Assembly: GCA_905250885.1 (NCBI GenBank)
Contig: CAJNOQ010002207.1
Location: 1-25,671, forward strand
Direction: 5' to 3'
Origin: Didymodactylos carnosus
Taxonomy: Eukaryota > Rotifera > Eurotatoria > Philodinida > Philodinidae
Length of the DNA stretch: 25,671 nucleotides
The notes under the pieces were generated by a model that was not told the DNA's origin, did no database searches, and saw nothing but the letters and a program-made list of their open reading frames with translations. Of this stretch, positions 9,998-19,483 are shown piece after piece (position 1 is the stretch's first letter; every line of letters starts with the position of its first letter). A program made the translations under genes and the position numbers.

Positions 9998-10158
9998 GAC
10001 CGTATACCACAGTATTTTGACGTAAACCCAGCCAACGTATTACGTCCATCGTAAACGACGTCATTTACGTTGAAATACGACAGTCGTAATGGCTGGCATA
10101 ATACGCTGGCCGGATTTATGTCAAAATACGACGACATACTACAGTATACACCGGTCGT
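9998..10158. mobile_element. Palindromic MITE-like element
   Basis: The left side (GACCGTATACCACAG, GTATTTTGACGTAAACCCAG, CAACGTATTACG) recurs in reverse complement on the right (10081-10158) with insertions and about three quarters identity. A near-palindrome CGTAAACGACGTCATTTACG sits at 10050-10069. The element has no coding capacity and is built of TACG/CGTA-rich motifs. Overlapping open frames on both strands come from its symmetry. Confidence 0.6.
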
Positions 10159-10608
10159 AATCATGGATCTAGGTACTTTACATGTATACCCCTTTTTCTT
10201 TCTTCTTTTTAAGGTTTTATTCATGCTTTTGTATTGTTGGTATATTCTCCTCATGCGAGAATTGTTAACCTATAATGCCATGTGGTGATTGATCTACTAA
10301 TAAACGCATTTAAATCAAGCAATCAATAATATTTTTTGTTGTCTTTTGATAATGGTAACGAAATTGCTATGCGTCTGTTATGCACTGACTAATTAAAAAA
10401 TATTTCATACATTCCGGATAACATTTTATTATTGGTGACGAAACTTAATTGCTACAACGAAAATTTCATGCCGAATGTGGTCACCTTCACCAAAAACTTT
10501 ATGTGGGTCATAGCGCTGTGTGTATGGTTTTTCATCCCGAAACAATCACTGTCATCTCAAAGACAACGGCGTTAACAACCATATAGTCTGTATTTTTCAG
10601 CAAATGTT

Positions 10609-10614
10609 TTTATT
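10609..10614 (-). terminator. AATAAA polyadenylation signal of the aspartic protease gene
   Basis: AATAAA on the minus strand lies about 10 bases after the protease stop codon. This is close, but such short 3' ends occur in compact invertebrate genes; another signal further down cannot be excluded. Confidence 0.45.
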
Positions 10615-10623
10615 ATTAAAATT

Positions 10624-12236
10624 TTATGACTTGTACAAAACTGATTTAGCAAATCCCACTTGATTTGTACCCATATTATAAACAGAGTAAAATCGCTGTA
10701 AAAACGAGTCACCCAATAGCCAGTATTCTCTGCTATCGTTATCGGTGTCCGTTGATGCACTTATTGCAGATAAGCACAATTTGTTTCCTCCTGTGAGCGA
10801 TTCATTGTAAATGTAGTGTTGCGGGAGCAATGTAAAAGGTACGCCACTAATTGTAAATGTTAGCGATGGTAGTGAAGATATTGCCTCGCAATCAACGCCA
10901 TACTGAATTAAAAACAAAATAAAATAACTGTGCTTGCTCACTCAGAATACCTACATCGCCATCGTTATCATATTGATATGCATTAATAGCCGCATAAAAT
11001 GCTTTAACCTGCTTAGAGGGGCCGTAGATATAAGTTGTGCCTGTATCAGAAATAGCCGGAGTGTTCTTACTACCAGAGATAACGGTGCGCCCAATCATAA
11101 CACTGTAAAGAATGGAAATATATTTTAAAGTTGATCCAAGAGAAGTCTGGATTGCTTACTTTGTTAACTTAAATTCCCAATATCCTTTGGGAGACACCTG
11201 TACGTATGTTATTGAACCAGTGTATTTCGATTTATCGATACCTCCAAGTACTAATTCACTGGTCAACGAACTTTTAGAACTTCTTTAAAAATAATAAAAT
11301 TTAGATACGCTCTCATTAGCTTTAATTAAACATAGACATACGTGGTGAGAAAAACGGAGAAGAGTGGCAGTGAGATTTTCTTTTGTTTCCACAGGTTGTA
11401 GAATAATGGCAATTCTTCTTTATAAGTAGTTAATTTCGGATATGCGAGACCGACTACACCACTGTAGGCGCCGTCTTGGTTGACCATTGAATTTGCTTCA
11501 GCAAACATTTGGAAGCACTTTAAATTGCCAATCTATAATTTAGAGAAAGATTCTCTATCATCGTGCAGCGCGAATACTTGTGGCACTCTTACAGTAACAT
11601 AATCCCAGTCCATCCAGCCTGTCACCGATCCGTCAAGGTATTCCAACTGAAACTTTTCACCGGATTTTTTGTATGAAGTTGATTTTGATGCTACATACTT
11701 TGCTTTTCCACCTTACTCGATTCGAAAAAATTGACATTTTTCGTACAGTAGAAATTTATTTTGTTCTTACCACATTTTGACGGACAGTAACTTGATGCTA
11801 TCCACAAATCACTCGAACCTGTGTCGATGTCGACATAGAAACACTGAGCAGGAGTTCCAATACATATTTTACCCATGTAGTAGTACTAAACATACATCAG
11901 TACAGTTATGACGCTTTGAACTTTTTGTAGAGACATACATCTTTTTTGATTAGATTATCAATGGTAGATCTCTTTTTCACCACATGTGGGCTGCTTGTGG
12001 AAGTATCCACATGCTGAGTTCCGTTATGGTGGTGATTCGTTCGAAAACGCGAACGATACCGGTGGTGATTAAGAGCTACGCGTTGCATGGCCATTCTGAA
12101 TGGAAAAATGTAAATTTTTCACTGAGAGATGTAAATCTCTTACCGTGCAACTCCTGTAGCAACATTTCCATTCTCCAAGATGATAGGAGACGAAGCACTT
12201 TGTTGAATTAAACATAATACAAGTATCGAAATGTGA
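10624..12236 (-). CDS. Pepsin-family (A1) aspartic endopeptidase, eight joined exons, initiator exon not found
   Basis: Exons, 5' to 3': about 12236-12144, 12095-11939, 11885-11771, 11711-11593, 11532-11342, 11282-11160, 11102-10955, 10902-10624. The introns are 48, 53, 59, 60, 59, 57 and 52 bases, all GT..AG, and every phase agrees. The protein has about 405 residues, as usual for pepsins. First, a hydrophobic signal-like stretch ([15 protein letters not shown]); then a basic propeptide ([18 protein letters not shown]); then [12 protein letters not shown] and catalytic DTGSS (Asp codon 11825-11823). A CPSKC loop, the flap Tyr in [25 protein letters not shown] and GYWEFKL follow, then the second catalytic SDTGTT (Asp 11047-11045). 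The end has the Cys pair [34 protein letters not shown] and the stop. It should act in a lysosome, gut lumen or outside the cell. The weakest splice is the acceptor at 11712 (GTAAG|G), chosen by frame and family fit. No in-frame ATG precedes the signal stretch; an acceptor at 12237 (AACAG|T) implies a further 5' exon. Confidence 0.9.
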
Positions 12237-12239
12237 CTG

Positions 12240-15200
12240 TTCCGAAAGGACGCAGCAAAATTATTATAGCCGTTCGACGTCCGTAAGGTTAAATTATATG
12301 TTACAGACTGATATAGTCAATCCAGCGTAAGTTTACGCGTGGTTACTTGACTCAGAGATACCCATGGATCGAAAAGTTTGAACTGGCGCGACGGAAATAC
12401 TTTTCAGCCAGGATCTGATCCGACCATTCCTAACAATTTTCTAGCCCAAGCCGGATCACTCTGTAGAATTATCTAACTCCAATTGATCCTTTTAATTGGT
12501 TGCAAGCTCTTACATCTGCAATGCTTTCGCAGACTAACCGGGCGTAAATGTATTTCTAATACAAACATTTATATTTCCATGACTTTGCCCGATTTTTTAC
12601 CGAATAGCTAGTGCCGAAATATGGCCTGTCAGAGTGATCGATATTACTCGAAAAATATTTTTGTGCGACAACTTTTTCACATCTAAGTTTGGAGTTTTCA
12701 ATAAAATTAATCTTCTTTCTGTCCTCTTAATCTGGTTGTGTCAGCCCAGTTTGACGTCTCGACTCGTCGCACTGAAGAAGGAGGATATGAGAGGAATGAC
12801 AGTGTCTAGGATTCAGGAAGCTAGCAGCAAAAGTATAATGTCGGCAGTCACACTACGTCGCCAAGTTGCACAGTTTCTTTGATGAAAAAGGCTGCTCAAG
12901 CCTTGGCTTTTTCATCCACTGTGATGTTGAGATGAAGAGTTTCCACCCAGTGTCGGATTAACGTCTTCCTTCAGCAGCAACGCATACTTGAAGGAAAACA
13001 TTGAAAGATTTTTGAATGACTGGAGAAGCAACAGAACCAGAGAGTCTCAGATTTTTTCAGTTGAAAAAGGAGGCATGATAGCATCTTATTTAACCGGAAA
13101 TTTTTTTTTTAATGTGCGATACTCGGAAGGTCTCTTGAAAGCCTTTATCAATCTTCAAGAATTCGAGTAAGAGCATACACGTTTCTTTAAATGGAAAGAT
13201 AGCTTGAAGTGTCCTCTGAAATGCGAGTCATGTGAAACCTTTATTATCAACGGTTTAGACACGCCGTCGAAAATCTTCACAGGTTTGTGTTGTTTACATG
13301 ATAATTATTGGAAAACATTTCATTTGTGGATAAAAACAATTTTCTTCTACATCTAGTGTGATTTATCTACAGAAATAACATCATAGTAATTTGAGCGCCC
13401 TCTGAGCGTCGTAGACAGAAATGTCATGTGATGCATATTTTGGCCGATGTTCTAAATGACTGACCTGAGTGCAAACATCATGTTTTCTGTTGTTTATGTG
13501 TCTGCACTTTCACCGTAATGCTCGGTTTCGTACGACTATCACTATCTACCTATATACAGAAGGCACAGGTACGGACCCGTCGTTACTTTTGATCTGTCCT
13601 TATGTGTTTTCATATGTAGGCGAACAAAAAAAAGAATGTTCGCTGTAACCTGTAATGATGATGACTACGAACATTCGTATATGCATGATTATATTTCTCG
13701 CACAGAAATACTCATAAATACCTTGGATTTGTAATAAAAACAACCTTTATTTATTAAGAAAGGAAAGAAAATTACTGCCCTTACACAATGAATGATTGTT
13801 ATGTTAGATATTCATTAAGTGTATATAGCAACATTGTTTTTAGCGAGAAAAAATAATCCTTATTATTTACGGAGCGTCACAACAGGACGCAGAAGGATCA
13901 AAACGACGGAATGTTTGACATGTTGGATGAATAGAACGCAGATTACATTTTCGTGATATTAATAACGACTAACAGTATTGATAAGACTTTTTAGAATGAG
14001 ATTGTGATCTTATAGATGCCGAATAAAACTAGAATGCAAGCACGCTATACGAGCATTCCATACATGGAAAAAATTAGATCACAATACAACGCTATAAGTA
14101 AGATCGCGTTCAGCTTTATCGTCATACATGTAATTATCATTAGCAAATGTAGTTACTTGTTTTATAACTTTACTGATTCATAGTAGCAAAGGCCAGCGAC
14201 AAGGTCATTTTAGGCCTAACGTTTAACATTATGTATTAAGATAACAAGGGAAAGTAGATTGAAATCAGAGGAAAAAGAAGGAGCTAACATTAACAATCAA
14301 ATATAAAAATAAAAAAAATAAACGATTAACTATAAATGACAAATCCTTGAGATATGGTGGATTTATGGCTTATAAATAGATTTAAAAAGAATTAGACGTG
14401 CTGCTAATTTCCAAATCTTTTTGTTTCGCAAGTATAAGAGTTCACAGCCGAAAAAGCAGATGTAGTTACTTTGTCAAGAGGCTTCTAAAAGGCTTTGCAG
14501 TAAGTGTTTATTAAGAATATTTGTTCTTTGCTTCCATCGGATACAAATTGACGGGATCCTCTGTTTCTCTGGAACTGTGAATGACCGAGAAATCAATCAA
14601 GCGTCTTAGCTATTGGAAACTTTTTGTCTATACCGAAGCGAAGCTAATTGTTACGCCACTTAAACTTACTTTGAGCACTTAGTAGCTTTTTTGACAAAAT
14701 GATTATACAAAAATAAGCGACGGCGTGTATAACACAAGTTTTTACACCTAATAAATCTCTTCACATACAGGTCTCGCACAAATCTCTTCAGATTCTCTGT
14801 TATCATTATATAGTTATATTGAGCGCCCCAATATTCGGAAAGCAGTGAGGTATATGAAAGCGCTAGTAGCCAAAGGTTTCAATGCGCGATTGACGTGAAG
14901 GTGACAGCTTGACGTATTGAGCGATTCATTTCATCTTGCAAAGAACTTTGATTGTCTTTATTGATAACTGATGGTTATGATCCTGCTTGTTGATCAGTGT
15001 TGACGCTTTCCAGAATTCTTTTCCCTATTCGATCTCAAAAACAGATCAGTAGATGCAATTTTTCACTCGGATCACGAATATAGCCTGTACAATGCATGAA
15101 AGCTTAGTTTTCAATTCAAAGATTCAGTTTTCAACTTCTTGACCGTTTTTCCACTATTGGAAAAATGTTTTTGTGTAAATGCTTTTTTTTGTTTTGTCTT

Positions 15201-15250
15201 CCAAACGTTTGACTGCCCGCAACAGCAAAAACACTTGAGAGTTGAATTTT
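12240..15250. other. Long stretch without a recognisable gene
   Basis: AT-rich. It should hold the protease promoter and perhaps its first exon. Two short plus-strand frames (12634-12882 and 12988-13170) have no family resemblance. A 10-bp stem (GATGAAAAAG / CTTTTTCATC) at 12881-12916 and a 9-bp stem (GAATGTTCG / CGAACATTC) at about 13634-13675 are the only structures noted. Confidence 0.5.
12881..12916. repeat. 10-bp hairpin
   Basis: GATGAAAAAG and CTTTTTCATC pair perfectly around a 16-base loop that itself has short complementarity (GGCT/AGCC). Not next to a gene. Confidence 0.5.
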
Positions 15251-15292
15251 TTCATTAATGCAGCTAAAGGAGTTTCGAGGTGCCAAATTTTT

Positions 15293-15652
15293 TTATTTGA
15301 TGCTTTTAATCGTATTTGATTTTAATTTCAACAAACCAGAATTGTATACGATAAAATCACATAATAATTCCTCGCTTCGCGCAGGAATCTTTTCCAGATC
15401 GCTGGTCGTTGTTGTATCAGAGTTCGGGTGTGATATTTCAGAAGAAACATGTGGAGATTCATTTGAAATTCTATTTAATATTCCTAAATGTAATTCAACA
15501 TTCAATGATGGATCAGCCGCCGAAGGAGCATTTGAAGTAAGAGACGATAACCGTTGGAGTAAAGCTGTTGATCTTGCAGCCACAATAAGACGAACATGTT
15601 TAAATGTAGAAAAGTATTCAATAGGTTTTTCATAAAGAACTGAACAGTTCAT
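15293..15652 (-). CDS. Hypothetical protein or exon, 119 residues, Ser/Thr-rich
   Basis: ATG at 15652, stop at 15293. It begins NCSVLYEKPIEYFSTFKHVR, then LLQRLSSLTSNAPSAADPSL, and ends in a polar tail with SSEISHPNSDTTTTSDLEKI. I recognise no family. The opposite strand is also open over nearly the same bases (15258-15635), which is rare by chance in AT-rich DNA, so coding on one strand is likely; the minus frame has the more natural composition. It may be one exon of a larger gene, because GT donors occur near its end. No neighbour suggests a role. Confidence 0.35.
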   Translation of the reverse strand: MNCSVLYEKPIEYFSTFKHVRLIVAARSTALLQRLSSLTSNAPSAADPSLNVELHLGILNRISNESPHVSSEISHPNSDTTTTSDLEKIPARSEELLCDFIVYNSGLLKLKSNTIKSIK

Positions 15653-16048
15653 ATTTAAAAAAAATTATGATGTTATCGTATTTCTGTGCTAAGATATATA
15701 CACAAAACAAAAAAACAGGAGAATATCTCACAGCTAGAACTGACATATGCTTCACTAAGATTTGGTATCAATAGCACCAATAGAGTTCCATATCATGTAT
15801 AAACTTTTCTTCTAAGTAATTCACAAGGCAAAACAGTGATTTTGGGAGTTTCCGATTTGGACCTGTTTTCATCGATTTTCATAAAATGACTAGGAGTCAT
15901 TTGGCTAAACCACTTTCCCCCCATAAAATCATATCAACAAAAGACAACAAGATATGCATTCGACGCGCCTTTTCACGTTCTATCCGGTGAAGTGGTTCGT
16001 ATTGCGAATAGAAACATTTAATGGTAGAAAAAAACGGCTTTTAAAGCC

Positions 16049-16353
16049 GATTTTCCCCGTTTTTCAAAGTTTCAGTACGTGCTGCACCATTCTACGGGAT
16101 GGCAGGACGTGGGATGACATATATTTCGCATGTACTCGACGCGGGCTATTAGAAAAACAAGTGTTCGCCGTTGGTCTACTTTCAAGGAAAATACCACAGG
16201 ATTTTCGTCCATTTCGAAAGTACTTGGTTAGAGACGAACACCTGTTTTTCTAATAGCCCGCGTCGAGTACATGCGAAATATATGTCATCCCACGTCCTGC
16301 CATCCCGTAGAATGGTGCAACACGTACTCAGACGTTAAAAAAACGAGGAAAAC
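16049..16353. mobile_element. Near-perfect foldback element
   Basis: The left arm (about 16049-16168) and right arm (about 16235-16353) are reverse complements. The inner 90 bases, from CACCATTCTACGGGATGGCA through CGACGCGGGCTATTAG to AACA, are almost identical, and the outer 30 are diverged. The loop of about 65 bases still shows partial symmetry. Higher GC than its surroundings, no coding capacity. It resembles a MITE/foldback transposon; the close identity suggests a recent insertion or continuing gene conversion between the arms. Confidence 0.8.
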
Positions 16354-16440
16354 CAAAACTTTGAGAAGATCAGATCACCCTTCTAAATTCTCACTCACGT
16401 GAGAAACTAGGCAAGTATACCCCATGTACGGGTCCATATT

Positions 16441-16831
16441 GCAATATTATCTGCAAAGTAATTCGCATGATGCATGGCTTATTCGGCAAAATAATATACC
16501 CAATTAATGAAGTTCTGCTTGAAGAACGTGGAATTTCTTTCGTAAAAGTGATAGACGATGGTCATCCGATATTTTTAATTCAAGAACTAGAAACTGACTC
16601 ATCAGGGAATCGTGATAATGAACAGAATAAATAATGTGTTTGTAAACTAAAATAGAACACGATTCCCTGATGAGTCAGTTTCTAGTTCTTGAATTAAAAA
16701 TATCGGATGACCATCGTCTATCACTTTTTACGAAAGAAATTCCACGTTCTTCAAGCAGAACTTCATTAATTGGTATATTATTTTGCCGAATAAGCCCTGC
16801 GTCATACGGATTACTTTGCAGATAATATTGC
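16441..16831. repeat. Inverted duplication, 174-base arms with a 43-base spacer
   Basis: 16441-16614 and 16658-16831 are reverse complements with only a few changes and two compensating one-base indels. Unlike a typical MITE the arms contain coding-like sequence (see the entry at 16467-16634). A segment was therefore copied in inverted orientation, as in template-switch or foldback replication events. Confidence 0.85.
16467..16634 (+). pseudogene. C-terminal fragment of an unknown protein, present twice
   Basis: In the left arm the frame MMHGLFGKIIYPINEVLLEE continues with RGISFVKVIDDGHPIFLIQE and LETDSSGNRDNEQNK to a stop at 16634; it is open further upstream to about 16380, with no clear start. 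In the right arm (minus strand) the same protein appears as RMTQGLFGKIIY and INEVLLEERGISFVK but in broken frames, owing to a missing C and an extra T. That both copies still spell the same peptides by frame supports an originally real gene. I do not recognise the family. Neither copy has a complete gene. Confidence 0.5.
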
Positions 16832-16854
16832 TGTACAGGTACGTAAAGGGCTGG

Positions 16855-16985
16855 GCAACTCCGCTGACTTGCAAGTTCAACTCCACTCCAACTCCAACTC
16901 CGTTTCCAACTCCGCTCAAAATTTGTCAACTCCAACTTCATCTCTCTCAACAAAAATCTCAATTCCCACTCAACTCCGGTTGCCT
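16855..16985 (+). repeat. Degenerate ACTCCA simple repeat
   Basis: CAACTCC/ACTCCA units recur about a dozen times (CCACTCCAACTCCAACTCCG...). It begins right at the end of the inverted duplication. The same ACTCC/GGAGT word is dense again at 17570-17610, 17830-17960, 18355-18405 and 18735-18820. Confidence 0.65.
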
Positions 16986-16999
16986 CACTTCTGTAAGGA

Positions 17000-17510
17000 A
17001 GATTTTTCGGTTTTCAGCAGGATTCTGGACGTTTTTGGGCTTTTTCCAGCAGGAAAGCGACGAAAACCTCGTGTGGGAGACCCTTTTCTTTCAGTCAAGG
17101 GAATATATTTCATTGAGTATAAATGAAATATTAACCAAACTCCCGAAAACGTTTTCTAATTGTGGAATAATCCGTTCTGGTAAATATCGTACCAAAACCA
17201 GCGTCAAAACGATCGTTTCGTTGTGGAGATAACATAATTGGATGAATGTAAAAAACATGTATGTATAAGATATTCATCACTATCTAAATTAGCTACTTCA
17301 TAATTATCATCTTTTGCCCATTGAAAATTTTAGTTTTTCTATTTTCTCTTTTTTTCTTTATTTTTTATATTATTTTCTGTAGCTTCAATACTTTGTAAAA
17401 AATAGGATCAATCTCGAATTCGATTTGATAATTGTTCTGTTAACCATGTTGAAAAACATCCAAAAAAATGTTTGACTAATTTAAAACGATTTTAGAACAA
17501 TTTTTAGGTG
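17000..17510. other. No gene seen
   Basis: AT-rich, with a long pyrimidine-rich stretch at about 17330-17390. The open frame reaching 17232 begins inside repeats and has no family resemblance. Confidence 0.45.
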
Positions 17511-17514
17511 TTCG

Positions 17515-17575
17515 TCTCCTGGATTCGATCTTCCGACCTTTCATACGCTTTACTTCTCCACTAATCCGCGGAGTG
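17515..17575 (-). ncRNA. Possible tRNA-derived SINE relic
   Basis: On the minus strand GATCGAATC (17530-17522) is a perfect Pol III B box preceded by AAGGTCGGAA, the common context in tRNA-derived SINEs. CGGATTAGTGG (17568-17558) is a weak A box. The spacing of 38 bases is a little short and no T-run follows. Confidence 0.25.
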
Positions 17576-17737
17576 AACTTCCAATCCGGTTCACTTGGTC
17601 ACTCCGGAGCGACGGAATGACAGCTGCTATAACTCTTTTCTCTCGCATTTGTTGATCAACTGTCGTTTCGGGAATAGTATGCAGAGCACTAATGAATGCT
17701 AACAATCCAAGTTCTTGAAAGAAACGATAATAATAGC

Positions 17738-18484
17738 AGTTCCCAGTGTCCCCACAATTCCCATAATCTCCAATGTTCCCATAGTTCCCGTAGTTTCTTT
17801 AGTGCGCGTAGTTTCTAATGCAACGGGGAAACAGCGGACTCCAGTCCCTTGGAGTCACAGGAAGTCAAGTGTAGCCATCTCAAGAGGAAAACAGCAGACT
17901 CCATCAGTCTCTAGTCTTATGAAACTTGTTGAAGTTGTATGGGATGCACTGGAGTCTACTGGAGGCTTTCGGAGACCTAATACTTCTGCTGCTTAAATCC
18001 ATTTATTTCCCAGAAATGGAATGTTAGATCTGCCTTCTTGTGAAAAATTTCTCACTAACAGAACATTACAGTTCAGGCCTTTTTAGATTTGTTTTCCCAA
18101 ACAGGACACTTGTTCTAAATATGGGACAAATTTCTCACATATACGAACAAAAACGTTGCATTTTTGGGAACTTTTCCTAATAAAGGAGAAACAATGTTCT
18201 TTTTTGGGAGAATATTTCCCAAAATGTAACGCATTTGTTCTTTTATTTGGAAAATTCATCCGATTTTCGGAAAAAAAGTGTCCTGTTGTGGGAAAGTATG
18301 CTCAAATGGACTGAACACTAGTGTTCCATTTTGCGGAAATTAATAGGCACCCTGACTCCATATGCCGTTAGGAGTCATCTGGAGTCAAGTGGAGTCTGCG
18401 GTTTCCGCCTTGTTCTAATGTCCTAGGAATATTGAGAACTATAGGAACTATAAGAACATTAGGAGCATAGGAACAATGGGAGCT
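17738..18484. mobile_element. Large, old foldback element, about 750 bases
   Basis: The two ends carry arrays of a GTTCCCATA-like word, on the left as AGTTCCCAGTGTCCC..., on the right as its reverse complement GGAACTATAAGAACATTAGG.... Moving inward, further pairs match: AACGGGGAAACAGCGGACTC with the complement of GAGTCTGCGGTTTCCGCCTT; TTTCCCAAACAGGACACTT (18092-18110) with AAGTGTCCTGTTGTGGGAAA (18276-18294); GTTGCATTTTTGGGAA with TTCCCAAAATGTAAC (18216-18230). The axis is near 18190-18205. The left arm is longer because GGGGAAACAGCGGACTCCA is duplicated nearby as AGGAAAACAGCAGACTCCA. Identity is moderate, so the element is old. The plus-strand open frame at 17715-17996 is a by-product. Confidence 0.7.
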
Positions 18485-18734
18485 AAACAATGCTACAAAT
18501 GAAAACAGAATTTGAGAAAGCAAAGCACGTCAATGGAAAACATCAAACTCCATTCACTCCGAGGAAGGTGTGATGGTGCAAATTTTGAATGTTGTAAATG
18601 TTATGGTGATAAACGGCAATTTAGACTTTTAGACTTTCTTCTAGAAAAAGTCAACATCCAAAAGTGCTCACCTTCGAGTTTGAGTATGGTGACTCACCCT
18701 CAAACTACAACATCCAATGCATATGCACCACCAC

Positions 18735-18820
18735 GCCTTGATGTTCACTCCAGGGTCACTCCGCCCACTCCGGATCACTCCACTACTCCGTCCACTCCAG
18801 TTAAACTCCGCGGAGTACGG
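18735..18820 (+). repeat. Degenerate ACTCC repeat
   Basis: CACTCC units with short variable linkers (CACTCCGCCCACTCCGG...) end at AACTCCGCGGAGT, directly before the retrotransposon fragment. Same word as at 16855-16985. Confidence 0.6.
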
Positions 18821-19287
18821 TGTTTCCCCCTTGGGTGAACGTCATACATGACTGGAACAAACTGCCCTACGAAATGCGATCTATCACAGATACTGAGAAC
18901 TTTTCTATAAGATTGAAAAGTCTCCTAAGTTTTCCATCTCGGCCACCAGTTTGGTATAATGTAGGAAGTCGGATAAACATTATCCATCCGACCCGTATAC
19001 GCCTAGGCTTTAGCTTTCTATTTGCAGACCAATATAAACGTCATTTTGTTGCGACACCAAATTGTAGTCATTGTAACAAGCCTGAAACAGCTGAGCACTA
19101 CTTTTTAAAATGCCTTCGATTTGTCCAGGAAAGATCTATATTGTTGAATAATATAAAATCGATTACCGCAATACCACCAACTACTGAACTCATTCTAAAA
19201 GGGTCAATTAATCTTACCCCAGAACAAAACATCCTTATCGTAAATAATGTCCACAAATACATCGTTGACACTAAAAGGTTCACTTAA
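18815..19287 (+). mobile_element. 5'-truncated non-LTR retrotransposon, C-terminal end of its ORF
   Basis: The frame starting FPPWVNVIHDWNKLPYEMRS, with later PTRIRLGFSFLFADQYKRH and CSHCNKPETAEHYFLKC, is the region after the reverse-transcriptase domain in LINE-type elements: the 'WN.LP' block, the 'R.RlG.s.L' block and a C-x2-C-x7-H-x4-C knuckle. It ends with a stop at 19287. The RT core itself is absent. Truncation at the 5' side with an intact 3' end is the normal result of target-primed integration. An A/T-rich tail with AATAAATTAAA follows at 19365-19377 and probably marks the element's 3' end. About 150 codons, no internal stop. Confidence 0.85.
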
Positions 19288-19483
19288 CATTCTTTACTTC
19301 TTGTGCTGTTCTATCTATTGTTATATGTAGAGAGGAAAAGTTTTTTGTATATTACAATCCTCGTTAAATAAATTAAACTATAAGTTTACTGTCATGGTAG
19401 ATTCATACCTACTATATTATCTACTAAAAATATTCATCTAGTGAATTAATTAATTTTTTGTCTTTATTTAATAATACCGTGAC

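Noticed and set aside
10070..10288. Plus-strand 72-codon frame
   Set aside because: Half of it is the palindromic element and the rest is a hydrophobic AT-rich translation.
5137..15652. Apparent similarity between the SLNEPAADD segment (coiled-coil gene) and the SNAPSAADP segment (15.3 kb frame)
   Set aside because: Only about ten residues align with gaps; too weak to claim duplication.
16783..17232. 149-codon plus-strand open frame
   Set aside because: It starts in the antisense of the inverted duplication, runs through the ACTCC repeat and has no family resemblance.
17715..17996. Valine/proline-rich open frame on the plus strand
   Set aside because: It lies in the left arm of the foldback and is built from a GTTCCCATA-like repeat.
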